From positions 12,026,001 through 12,090,000 of the forward strand of contig NC_079884.1 of assembly GCF_029227915.1 (NCBI RefSeq): a stretch of 64,000 nucleotides of DNA. The letters run 5' to 3'. Source of the DNA: Hydractinia symbiolongicarpus. Lineage: Eukaryota; Cnidaria; Hydrozoa; Anthoathecata; Hydractiniidae. The translations under genes and the position numbers were made by a program. The stretch's first letter is position 1; every line of letters starts with the position of its first letter. Under the pieces are notes generated by a model, which made no database searches, was not told the origin of the DNA, and saw only the letters and a program-made list of their open reading frames with translations. Of the stretch, positions 37,232-48,700 are shown in pieces.

Positions 37232-38020
37232 TTATTGGGACCGCTTTCTTCGCCGTGGCAACAAAACAGGAGATTGTCGTCCAATCGGTGGAAGTTCAAG
37301 CGAATCACTCTTCCCGTTTTCTTCGGTTGTCGCGGCGACGTGTCGGCGTCGAATATATCGGTTTTTTGGTTTGCTGGATTTAGGAGGTGTTGGTACATGC
37401 TGTCTCGGCGTCGATGGTGGTGAGTTAGGGATGAAAAAGCAAGTGGATTTTTTGGGTGTCGTTATTGATGGTAATGAATCTGAACTTTTTATTGATTTCT
37501 TGCTGGGTGCCATTCCATGTAACCTTTCCTTGCTTTTGGATGCATATCTTTTATCTGCATTCTGAAGCTCGTATTCCTTGCCAAACACTCGCTTATTAAC
37601 CAGCAATGTTTTATTTAATCGTCTCAAGTAAACAGCTTTTTCTTTATAAACAGCTTTTTCTTGTAAAACTTTATCATATTTCTCTCGTAACGCTTGTTCT
37701 TCCTCTTCCTTTTGTTGCAACAAGTACATCAATCCTTTGTTGTATAGCTGTCGATGCAGCATTTGATCCTTCAGTCGCTCGGTTTTATCAATTTCCGTGC
37801 GGAAATGTTCTTTAATTTCCTCACGCTGGGTAATAAAACGGCATTCAATCTCAGCTCGCTTCTGTTCATGATCCTTCGTGATGTCTTCAATCTTGATCTG
37901 ACAAGCAACGTAATCGCTTTCTAATTCCTTTAACCTTTTCCTTAGTTCCTCAATTTCTTTCGCTTCTTCTACTTTTAAACCTTCCTTCATCAAAAGGAAT
38001 CGAACATTAAGAGATTCCAT
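37232..38020 (-). CDS. Intronless coiled-coil protein of unknown function, 262 residues
   Basis: A single uninterrupted frame begins MESLNVRFLLMKEGLKVEEA; ATG at 38020 is the first ATG in the frame. Residues about 15-150 are dense in Glu, Lys, Arg, Leu and Gln with heptad-like spacing, predicting one long coiled coil, and include a local duplication (EKAVYKEKAVYL). The remainder is basic, Ser/Pro-rich and probably disordered (SLPSITTPKKS, NSPPSTPRQHVPTPPKSSKP), ending in RRRKRSQ. The consistent protein-like composition over about 790 nt in an AT-rich background supports a real gene. I do not recognise the family; a cytoskeletal or ciliary role would be a guess. A CRE-like site lies about 170 nt upstream. 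Confidence 0.8.
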   Translation of the reverse strand: MESLNVRFLLMKEGLKVEEAKEIEELRKRLKELESDYVACQIKIEDITKDHEQKRAEIECRFITQREEIKEHFRTEIDKTERLKDQMLHRQLYNKGLMYLLQQKEEEEQALREKYDKVLQEKAVYKEKAVYLRRLNKTLLVNKRVFGKEYELQNADKRYASKSKERLHGMAPSKKSIKSSDSLPSITTPKKSTCFFIPNSPPSTPRQHVPTPPKSSKPKNRYIRRRHVAATTEENGKSDSLELPPIGRQSPVLLPRRRKRSQ

Positions 38021-38188
38021 ACTAACTCTTTCAATTAAAACCCGTAATAATAACACTTTTAATGTCGAACACTGTTAAATTAAGAACAAATTTTTGCAGC
38101 GCACTACGGAAGTCTTGCACAAATGAAAACTTTGCAAAGACTAAAGAACAGGCTTCGTACAACATTATATATCTAACGTCACTTTATT

Positions 38189-38196
38189 TGACGTCA
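38189..38196. promoter_or_regulatory. CRE-like palindrome TGACGTCA upstream of the coiled-coil gene
   Basis: A perfect CRE palindrome lies 169 nt upstream of the ATG at 38020, with a half-site-like AACGTCAC 14 nt to its left. The position suits a promoter element. No TATA box is clear. Confidence 0.4.
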
Positions 38197-38806
38197 TATT
38201 TTCGTGGTCAAACATACCATCAAATTCAGTAAATCCACTAGTATAAATTAACCCTAAAACGTGCGAACGTAATTGATATGGTAGCAACATTTTTATGGTA
38301 ACATCGATGGCGAAATAAACTTCCCCTCAGACAATGCTCAAGTTCGCTAAAGTTGAGGCAGCAGGTGGTCAGAAATTGGATTCAACCACGAAAGAATATC
38401 GGCGAAAAACAAACAACATTTCGGGTTTCTCGAAATTAAATTTTTATGTACGTAAAAATGTATTTGAGAGGCATCAATGTTGTTACCTTCTTACTTACTT
38501 CCTGCTGAGCTATTTGGGACCTCCTAATGCTGGGGTTGGGGTAATTGCCTCCTCTTACCCCCTCTGTTATTTGGTCTAAAAAGTTGCTTTGTATGTTGCC
38601 ACACTGTGACAAACAAAAAATAATGTAGCAATATATACAAAGAAGTCCTCTGAAGCAGCCTGACCCCCAACTATTACAAATGGGATTCAGATACTTTTCC
38701 AAAGAGATGGATAAAATTTAAGGAGATTATAAAGGTAATGAACACGGGTAATGAACAAATGATTGTGCCCGTGTAGCAATTTTATATCATTTTCATCTTG
38801 ACTTAG

Positions 38807-39075
38807 GGGCTGTTTATATAAGAGCCGAGACGGGACGATTACTGGGACGGGACATTTGCCGGGATCCCGCTCTCATTAATGATTAGACTTAAAATCACTT
38901 AGTGTTTATATGGAAAATTTTTGTCCTGGGACAATTTCGTCGCGTCCCCAGGTAAGCGAGATATCGCTTGAGTTAAACGGGATCCCGGCTAAGGCAGGAC
39001 TGTTTTTCCCATATAAACACACACTTAGCAGGGTCGGGGCGAAAAGGAATAAAGGGACATCTCTCTTTTCTGCTC
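38807..39075. mobile_element. Inverted-repeat (MITE-like) element with GGGATCCCG cores
   Basis: GTGTTTATATGGAAAA (38902-38917) and TTTTCCCATATAAACAC (39004-39020) are inverted. Internal blocks CCGGGATCCCG and GGGATCCCGGC and several GACGGGAC repeats give further self-complementarity. The segment is much more GC-rich than its surroundings and has no gene. Outer boundaries are estimated. Confidence 0.5.
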
Positions 39076-39790
39076 TCATGCTTCGATGTCTGTGCTGCTG
39101 TGACGTCACATTGAATATGGGAGGTTCGCATATTAACATAAAAACAAACATGCAGTAGAAATTATTATATCTTAAAAATTGTTCAATACGCTTACAAAAA
39201 TATCTCTAGAAATCTAAAAATGTGCAAAATGTTTAAAAAATATTATTAGTATACACTATAAGGTAAATAAGAAAAAATTCTAAAAATTTATAATTTTTAT
39301 AAAAAAAATCTGCTCGTAAAAAAATTGGTCAACAATCATTGGTAATTTTATTTTAAAGTTACAGCAACTTCATATAATACTATTTGAAAATCAACTCTAA
39401 AGTATAAAATTTATTCTAGAAAACATGACCACAGTGTTACGTAATTTGTCCAGGGTTCGGATTTAAAAAAGCCAAGCAATAAAAATATATATCTTTGTCT
39501 AATATGTTTACAAAAAATATCTCTAGCATCTGAAAAATCGTAAATATAAAGTAATCTAGATAAAAAAAGATTCAACTAAAAACTTAAAGTTAACACGTGT
39601 CGTCTAATGGGGAATTTTTTACATCCTAATCTCTAGAGTTCGTTGCCATAGAGCCGCTTGTCTTTACCTGAATGCTATTAGGTTTTTCTTGCCGTGTTAG
39701 TACTGTGCAAAAAAAAGAAAAAATCCTGGGAACGGGGTTCGTTTTCTTACTCTGTAGAAAATCTTAAAAAAAATCTTTAAAAAACTACAT

Positions 39791-42700
39791 TCACAAACCA
39801 TTAGCTGCGAATTCGAAAGCAAATGATCGATAATTCAAGGTGGCAGTTTTTTTTTTGGCATTTTCTTTGAACCATTTTTCAACATCGTTATAATTTTTTT
39901 TCAGCCAATCAATATTGGATTTGATTTTCTCGATTCCCTGTTGACGGGCTTGTTTACCAGTTCCTGCATCCGGGTATTTGCTCCACAACTCCTCCACCTA
40001 AAAGGGGATAATCGGAATCATTTAAAACGTTTTTGCCATTACACATCAAAGACAGAAGTACAAAAAGCAGTCATTACATCTTTTCTTTATAAAAAAAAAA
40101 CAGTTTATAAAAAATTTCAAAATTTAAGAAAAATTTAGAAAGTTAAAATAATTCATAATTGTACTACAGGAAACTTTACAAAAAGATGAAGAATGTGTTA
40201 GAAAGAAAATTATATTTGGTATAACGCTGTTGTACGACTCGGGAGGATCAAGGTATCGTTCGAAGAAATAAAAAAAAAAATCAGACACTACACTGGTCGC
40301 AAACACAGACCAATTCATGGACAGCGTGTTTGTTTAACAAGATCATACAGCACGCATCTGCTAATTCGAACACGAAAGGGGTCGATAAATTTGTTCGAAT
40401 AAACGAATGTTTGAATAAAGTAGTAGAAAACAAAAAAGTTTTATGAAGGATGGGACCAAAAAATGGTTCAATGTAGTACATGTTTTAAATAATAACATTC
40501 GAATTTGAACTAAACGTAAAAATATTCAACTGCTTGGTCTCACTTACCTGATCTAAATCAAATTGAGTCGTGAACTGACTCGTTAAACCAGCTGTAAGAA
40601 CTGCAACATGAAAATTATTTTCTTTTGCTCTAAAAAAATAACTTGCGTGTGTACTGTGTAAGAAATAAAATTTAAAACTTTCAAAATAATGCAACCAGAA
40701 TAGGAAAAAAGAATAACAAGGTATGTGTGCGTACTATTTCAGGTAAAGAACCTGGTATTCTGTTTAATTCTTCAGTGGATTGTCGACTTCCCAAACTCAA
40801 AGAAACCAAAAATAAATACAAACAACTTACATGCTCATAATAGCCTGCCAGTTTTCACTTGCATATGTCCATGCTACATACTTGCCGACAGGATTGTTGG
40901 CTGCCACATTTCTGATAACATACACAGTATCTTGCGGTCTCACTATGCTACTATTGAGCGTGTACTTGAGCCACCTGGAAGATAAAACAAACTACTAAGT
41001 TAAACAGATTTGTACACGCCCTTACAGAATTCTCCACATGTATCCCATTGAGTAGGTACTCCAGAAGTCTGGCACTCACTGACGCATATCTCCAAGCTAA
41101 CCGGGAACCGTAAATTTTCGCCTTTTACGATATTTTTTCTACCCTTAGAGATCTTTGCGTAATCAAGAATACTAACTTCTGTAACAACCAGATATTTCTG
41201 GTTTGACTCAAAGCACTTTGAAGTTTTGATCGTTCTGATGGATTGTCTGTAGTCATAAATTTTTTGAACACAAAATTCCATTCAGTTTCGTCTCCATGGG
41301 CAACCGCACACGAGTAAACAGTAGAACGTACGTCAGCAGGAACTCTAGACAAGAAATTGGATATTATACTTGCACACACACTTGTACCTTTTGCTAGTAA
41401 GCTAGTAAAGCAAAACAAAATTGACACTTCTTCTTTCTATTCAAATGCAGCTTTCTTTCGTACACTACCCAACAACAATATGCATAGACATTTCTACTTT
41501 ACTGTGGTTACGAGACCATTAGTTGTCAAGTTCCAAAAAGGCTAATATCATAAATTTAAAAAGAGTGTTAAAGAGGGGTTGAAATTCGCATCTTTGCGAT
41601 TAAAAACCGAATGTGATTTCTTCCACGGGCTAACGACTAGTCTCATAAATACTATTTATATTTCGAGCATTGCTTACATTATCTTGATTTTGTCTGCCAT
41701 TCAAATAAAAAACACAACTTACGCTGTATCGTTCACCATCCATGCTTGAAACAACTTTTTCACATCTGTCACAGCTTGCTCCAATCCCAGATAACATGCT
41801 GTGCCCATGTACTTTGATCTACAAAAAAACAATACATCTTCAGAAAATTACGTAAAGAACGAACGAACGAACGAACGAACGAACGAACGAACGAACGAAC
41901 GAACGAACGAACGAACGAACGAACGAACGAACGAACGAACGAATCATTAAAGACTTTTAAATTTAATATAGAGAGATCTTCCACTCGAACTGAGAATCAC
42001 CGCACAAATAAGCGCACATATTGCAGCCGTTGTGCTTCTCTCTTAAATCCGAAAAAAGATTTTACGCGTAAATTTCATGTATAAAGAAAAAAATAATATT
42101 ACTTACTTCTTGTACATGGGTTCTATCTTCTTAGTCAGAAATGTCTAAAACAAATCATAAAAAGTCCAACACACATTTGCGTATCCCCTCCAGCTAGTGC
42201 CAGGCCTCTTTATAGCTAGAGGCTTTCAATAAGTACTTTTCCTTAAGATTACCAATTCAAGAAAAATACACTCGCTGTTTTCAGCACATTCTTTGACTCG
42301 TACCAATTAAAAAAGATGCAACTGGTTCAAGACATACTTCGACCTTCGACCTTCGCATTAGCTTTTTATGTTAGTTTGATTTTATAGAATGTAAAATAAA
42401 AATTCTACCATAACAGCTTCTTGTACCACGTACCTTGTAATACTTGTAAGCCTTTTGCGAGCTTAACACTGTTCCAAGAAAATCAAGGTTATCCAGCATC
42501 ATACTCCACACGATGGAGTTCGTATCATTCTCAACGAAGGAGAGCAAATTCAATGCTGTGGAATAGCTGATGTCACCAGATCTAAACAAACCGATAAGTT
42601 TAGTAAGAAAAAGTGTAGAAATCCTACAGCTATATCTGATGTAAAGTCTAATAAAAAGTACAAATGAATTTTTGTAATAGTGTGTGTTTTACTCTCAATG

Positions 42701-45700
42701 TATTTCACTTTATTTCGCGGGAGAATATAAGTTAGTGCTAAAATCGTAGAAATAATAACGCGAGGAGATGTAATAGCGTTGATAGATACCTCTACCTCAG
42801 AGACCGCAAAACCTTGACATTCTGAAGCGACAATACAAACGGAGGACTAGAGGATTTCCGAGTCCACACGCCTTTATTTTTAAAGCAACAGTCAGCCGCC
42901 CTTTCCCGGACTAATAAAGAATTTGTCAGAGATTTGCCTTCTTTTCCACAGTTTGTGGTTTGAAAATACATTTTTGGGGTTTTCGCACTTCACACAAACT
43001 ATCACGAGGGTGCTCCTGTCCCTTTATAAAACAAAGCCTGTACTCGGCCTTAGTTCAGATTTCTTCAGCGTGCGTATTCCCTTGTCCTCTCCACGCCTTT
43101 TGCACAATTTCTTTTCTGTGTAACAGTCGCTGTTTACATCTTATCATAAACAAACCTTCTTTCTGTGTAAGAGACAGAAATGGTTGGAATATAGGACAAA
43201 CAGAAAATACTAACAAGCAATTACCTCGCCAGAGCAAATGCATCGTCAATGATCCCAGCGCGATCAGTTGGGTAGAATGTCTAAAGAGAAAAAGTCAAAT
43301 AAAATACGAATTAAAGAGAAAATGTAACGACTAAAGTATAGAGTAAGTAACGGGAAGTTTAAAGTCCTTGGGGATCTATCTTAAAGACTGGCTCTTGCTC
43401 CATTGCTCTTGCTCAATTGCCTGCCACACACACAACCCGGCTCGTGGTCAGTAGATAGCCAAAAATGGGCTGGTGATCTTACATATAAGGTGTATTGGAG
43501 TGAGGACTCGAATCTGAAATCTTACGATTACGAGTTACATGCGGTACACTACACCATCTCCGCTGAACAGTCATGCCAATCAAGAAGTAAATTTTCTTTT
43601 TCTTACTGAAAAGTTTTTATTGAGTTCATTAGTGATTGCTTGCCAGCCACGTTTGTCATAATTGACACGATAGAAACCCCTGTGATGGTAATTACCAAGC
43701 ATGAAAGTTGCTGACGATTTGATCTCAGCTAAAAATGCAGAAAATGATTGAAGTGGCTGGTAGTTTAACAATTTTGACAAAAGAGAAATCAGCATGTTAA
43801 AAAAAGCTAACCTGTTTTGTTTTCTAGAAGATATTCTTTCTTTTCAGTCAGAACGTCACTAGTGGCATATGTGAATGGAACGATCCACTGATATCTGTCA
43901 AGAATGACAAAAATAACATAAAACAAACAAACACATAAACAAGCATAAATAAATAAACAAACAAACAGCAAAACAAACAAAAACTCTCCATTATCTATTT
44001 AAATCATTTTAGTAAAAAAGAAAAAAAAGGAAAGATTCCAGGACAGTCTGTAAAATACACATAACAAAGTCAACTTACTTAAACTTTGATGGGCGACTTA
44101 CAACAGCATTTGGGTCAATCAGGAAATGCTTTTGTGAAATTTGAAAAGTTGCAGCGTCAGTTTTATTGATGAGAATGACTGGAAAACCCATTTGATGAGT
44201 CCATGTGTCCATCATCTTTTTGATGTCTTTGTTGGTTACCTAGCGTAAAGATGAAAACAGAATTACAGGGAATATATGTAATGCATCCCTCATTAACGTT
44301 ACAAGAAAATTCATTCTTATATCTTTTTCAGAGAAAAATTTTTAATAATATTCTAAAAAGGCAAAAATTTAAGGTACTTAAAATAGTTATAATCTTTAAA
44401 AACAATTCTTAAACTTACATTGGAGAAAGCTTGCCACAAATCATTAACTGTTGCACCAGTGTACTGATGTCGTGTCAGGTAAAGCTGGAAAACAAAATGT
44501 GCATACTCAAAAGATCTGGAAATACGTTGTAATCTGTTACTGCGCATGCGTCGATATGCTCTTAAGAAAGATTAGTTGTCTTTGCGATTAAAATGTAGTT
44601 TGATTTTGCCCAACGCTTTTTGAAATTATGCAACTAAAAATCATTGTCTAATACACTTTGACTAGTGACTAAAACGATATTCTTTTTCAGGCTTCTCTCT
44701 TTTAAAACATATTACCAGGGCCTGTTTTGTGCTCAATTTTGATAAACAAGTGAAAATAAATAGGTATAAATTTAGTCGCTGAAACAGTATTAGCCTGTCT
44801 ATAATTAAAAATACATAGACCTCTGTCATTAGAATGGACCTTACTGCGTTTGGCTATTTTGCCATGTCCTCGGTCTATATTTTCGCATATAAACAGGCAA
44901 AAAGGTTAATAAACCATCTAAATAATTTTCTTATGATTAATTAATGGCAGCTTTGAGCACAATTTTATATAAACAATATTATAAATATTTGTAATTATTA
45001 TTATTGAGAATGGGACAATTTAACCCACCAAAAGAGAAAAATATTGAATTGTATTAAAAAAAATCAAACTTTATAAAATACTTACATTAAGACCTTGACG
45101 AAATTTTTCTACGCCCAAAAAATGATCCAGCATTTGAAACAAAGAAGAACCCTGATATAAATAGAACACATATAAACTACAAACAAAATCTAAAATTCAA
45201 AAACATGTCACTCCTCTTATTTTTTTCAGAATTTTCGTAGGCTTGACACAGTCACAATGCGAACTTTATTTGTTATATACCTTGTTATTTGTTATATACC
45301 TTGTTGTATGTTATTGAATCAAATATTTCCTTTATTTGCTTAGGATGGTTAACAGGCTGTGAAATTGGATGGGACGAAGCAAGGGAGTCCAGCGAAATAC
45401 CAGTCTTCCAATCACTTGAGAGAAACCTGTCTATCTGAAAAAGTGAATAATGTGACAGCTACATCGTTCTGAAAGCACTCTTCAGACATAACGCTAGCAT
45501 CAATAATTCGATACTTTTACACACAGTACCATCTTTTGTCCATATTGCAGTAAAAATAGTTTTTTTTTTGACTGCAATAAGAGTACAAAAACTCTAAGTC
45601 TGCAAGAATTTTTTTTTGTTTTTATATCAGTTCAAAAAACCAACAAAAAACATACTTGATTTGTATTTCTGGTGTTCTTTTTTTATAGACAAATGGCAAA

Positions 45701-48700
45701 GCTTTAACATAACTCTTAGAAGCACTACTGAATATAAAAAATTTGCAGGTTTTTTTTAGAAAAACAAACAAACCACTGCCACACTTACCATATTCATTCA
45801 ACAAATTATCAACCAGTTTCTTTTAGAAGACAAATAAACCACCGTTACTAAAGAGATTCACTTACCATATTCCATTCCGGATGTGATTTATTCATTGCAT
45901 AATATTCTAAATAGCTTGCCATTCCCTCTTGTACCCAAAGGTCATTCCACCATTTACATGTGACAAGATTACCAAACCACTGTTGTAAAAAGAAATAAAA
46001 TATATATTTACAAATGTTTTGAAGTGCTCTAAATAAGAAAATATTTTAGAACAGCATATATGGATATGCTTCAAGTATTATCTTAAACTTAATGAAGCAT
46101 GTTATCCAATAGAAAGTAAAATTAATAAGAAAACTTCAATTTGTATTGTTATATTAACGAAGAGGTATTGCAGACACAACTATCCAGGGTTTCGTGACCA
46201 AACAAATAAAATTAATGGAAATATAAATTGTAGCTCCCTGCAAAAGCAGGTGAATTTTTTTATTTACTACTTTAAAAGGTAACTTGATTGGGTTGGCATT
46301 AGAAATAATTTAAAATATGACATATTTTTGATTGAAGAGAAAACCGTTTTTAACATGTATTCTCACTACTCAAAATATTAGTAAGTATAAGCACCTACAT
46401 TAAGTTAGTAGAACTGTATTTATTTATTGCTAAATTTTTTGAACTGACCAAATGAGCTAACTCATGTGCCAAAATTCCTGCTGTTGATTTTTGATTAGAC
46501 GGTGAAGATACACCTGGTATATACAACAATCTTGTTTCACGGTAAGTTATGATTCCCCAATGTTCGGTTGCACCAGAGCCATAATCAGGTATTGCAAAAT
46601 TATCTAAAAAAGTCACCGAAATAGGCGTTACGTTTTCTCATATAAAAAAGGCTTTTTTTTCTGCAGAACATTTTTTTACCATTGCTGTTAAAGCCATTAA
46701 GGACACAAGACAATTTTTTAGGCGATTTGATCTTTAAATCTTCTTGTGTAATATTTCTACACAATAAGAAAGACATTGCTGCATTCTGATTGATTGTGTA
46801 CAAGCGACAATACAAAAAGACTACAAACAATGTTTTGCTATTGGTTGGTACAAAATCAAATCAATTTGATCAAAAAAGCGTTTTTAGCAACAAAAAGCTA
46901 CAACAAGTGAGAATTTTTGGGGAGATAGTAATTAACACAAATTTGCTATTACTGCCTGAAATAATTGTCCCCATAGTTTATAATACTTTGCATCTTTTTC
47001 CACGTAAAAACAAAAAAGTGTCTACTCATTTTTTTTAAAAAAAGGAAGAGAGTAAAGCTTCTACAAACAACATACCGAGTTTAGGCATTGGATATGGAAC
47101 GCGTAGAAATTCTTCAAAAAATGTCAGCATTTCATATGTAGTATTATACGCATATGCTGTTGAGTTAATGTAATCTGGTCGACTCCAAACTGCTATCTAG
47201 CAAATAAAAACAAAACAGTAGAATTATAATTTAAAATTCCTTCACAAAGAATTTGCAAGAATTTGATTGATGTACTGTTTTATATTGACTACAGTTATTA
47301 AATTTTTAATTTAATATCCAGAACTGAGAGAGCTTATGCAAGCAGGGGATGGAATGTATTTAACTGAAGTACAACATAAAAAAGGTGGATATTTTAAAAG
47401 AAAAGTTCTTAAAATAGAATTAAAATAACATTTGTTTCTATAAAATTATGTTATGGTACTTCTGTAAATTTAAACTTTGATTTTCATGATTGGAAACTTA
47501 ATATAATGTATAATATACACTTAATATAATGTATTTACATAAAGGGCATAGTTAACATGAAATATAAAAGAGATTTAATATTTCGTATTTAACCCGCTCG
47601 TAAAAAAGTTGTTTCTTCGAGTCAGCCTTGACTAAACAGTTTTTTTCATCTTAACCCGTACTTTTAATAAAATATTAAAGCTAAGAAACAAAATTATCTA
47701 AAATTAAGCAGCTTGTTCCATTGCAAACTGATCTGTCAAAAATCAGTTTGAGTCCTTTTCATATCACAGAAAAAAAATTATTTGCATTGGAAAAGATTTA
47801 TGTTGATAAATTGCATGCATTTCATGAAAAAAAGATTCCCAAAGTCACCATACAAAATATCTAGACCAAAATTCTTCTACTTAAGCACACAATGAGGCAG
47901 CATAAAACGTACAGAAATTTCATTGTTGAGCATTTAAAAATATCGGAAGATAATTATTTAAAAGATTGCACACAACAATTTTACTATGAGGAAATGCTTC
48001 TTAATTGGACAAAAAATGTTGGTAGAAGTATTTATTAAATTTAAGTTTCCCAATGTCTTCTCTACAAAATGATAGATATTCAAGGTTTTCAAGGTCAACT
48101 AGTCGGATATCAAGGTTTTCAGTGTCAGACAAACACTCTTACAGACCAGCTATACCCAAGAAAAAATTGTGCATAAAAAAAGCTGCGTACACAGTCTTTA
48201 GTAAGAATAGTGTTATTACCAAAAATAGCAAACAATAAAAAACCTACTGTCACATTATTTCCAATGCCACTTGTCCCTTCATATTTAAATTCGAACTGTG
48301 AAACAATAAAACATATTAGATAGGTGGACATTTTAACAGTTTTTTCAAATGTAGTAATACTTCGCTCAGCATCAACTCGACTTGTTGTACCAGGCATATT
48401 GGATCGTGCTTTATGTGATGAGGGGTGGTCCATAGTCACATTGAATGTAGCTTTTAAATCTGGTTCATCAAAACATGGAAAGGCTTTGCGTGCATCAGTT
48501 GGCTGAAACTTTGTTGTTAAAAGCACTCTGTAATAAATAAGAAATACAATTAAAGTAATGTTTAATGTAAAAACAAACATAAAAAAACTTAAAAACGTCT
48601 CTATATATTAATGTATGTAAAAAGTTGTACATTACAAAAATGTGATTTCTTAAATGTTCAAAAGAATCTGATGTCCGTTATAATCTTTTAAATAAAATGC

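Larger units (their letters stand above)
38021..39790. other. Intergenic stretch between the coiled-coil gene and the aminopeptidase 3' end
   Basis: This contains the coiled-coil gene's upstream region, the repeat at 38807-39075, then AT-rich sequence that should include the aminopeptidase 3' UTR. A lone CCTGGGAACGGGGTTCG near 39726 belongs to the CCTCGTCCCCAGG fold-back family. No coding exon is supported. Confidence 0.45.

Noticed and set aside
41769-41984. Frame with repeated SFVR units
   Set aside because: Translation of the (GAAC)n microsatellite in an intron.
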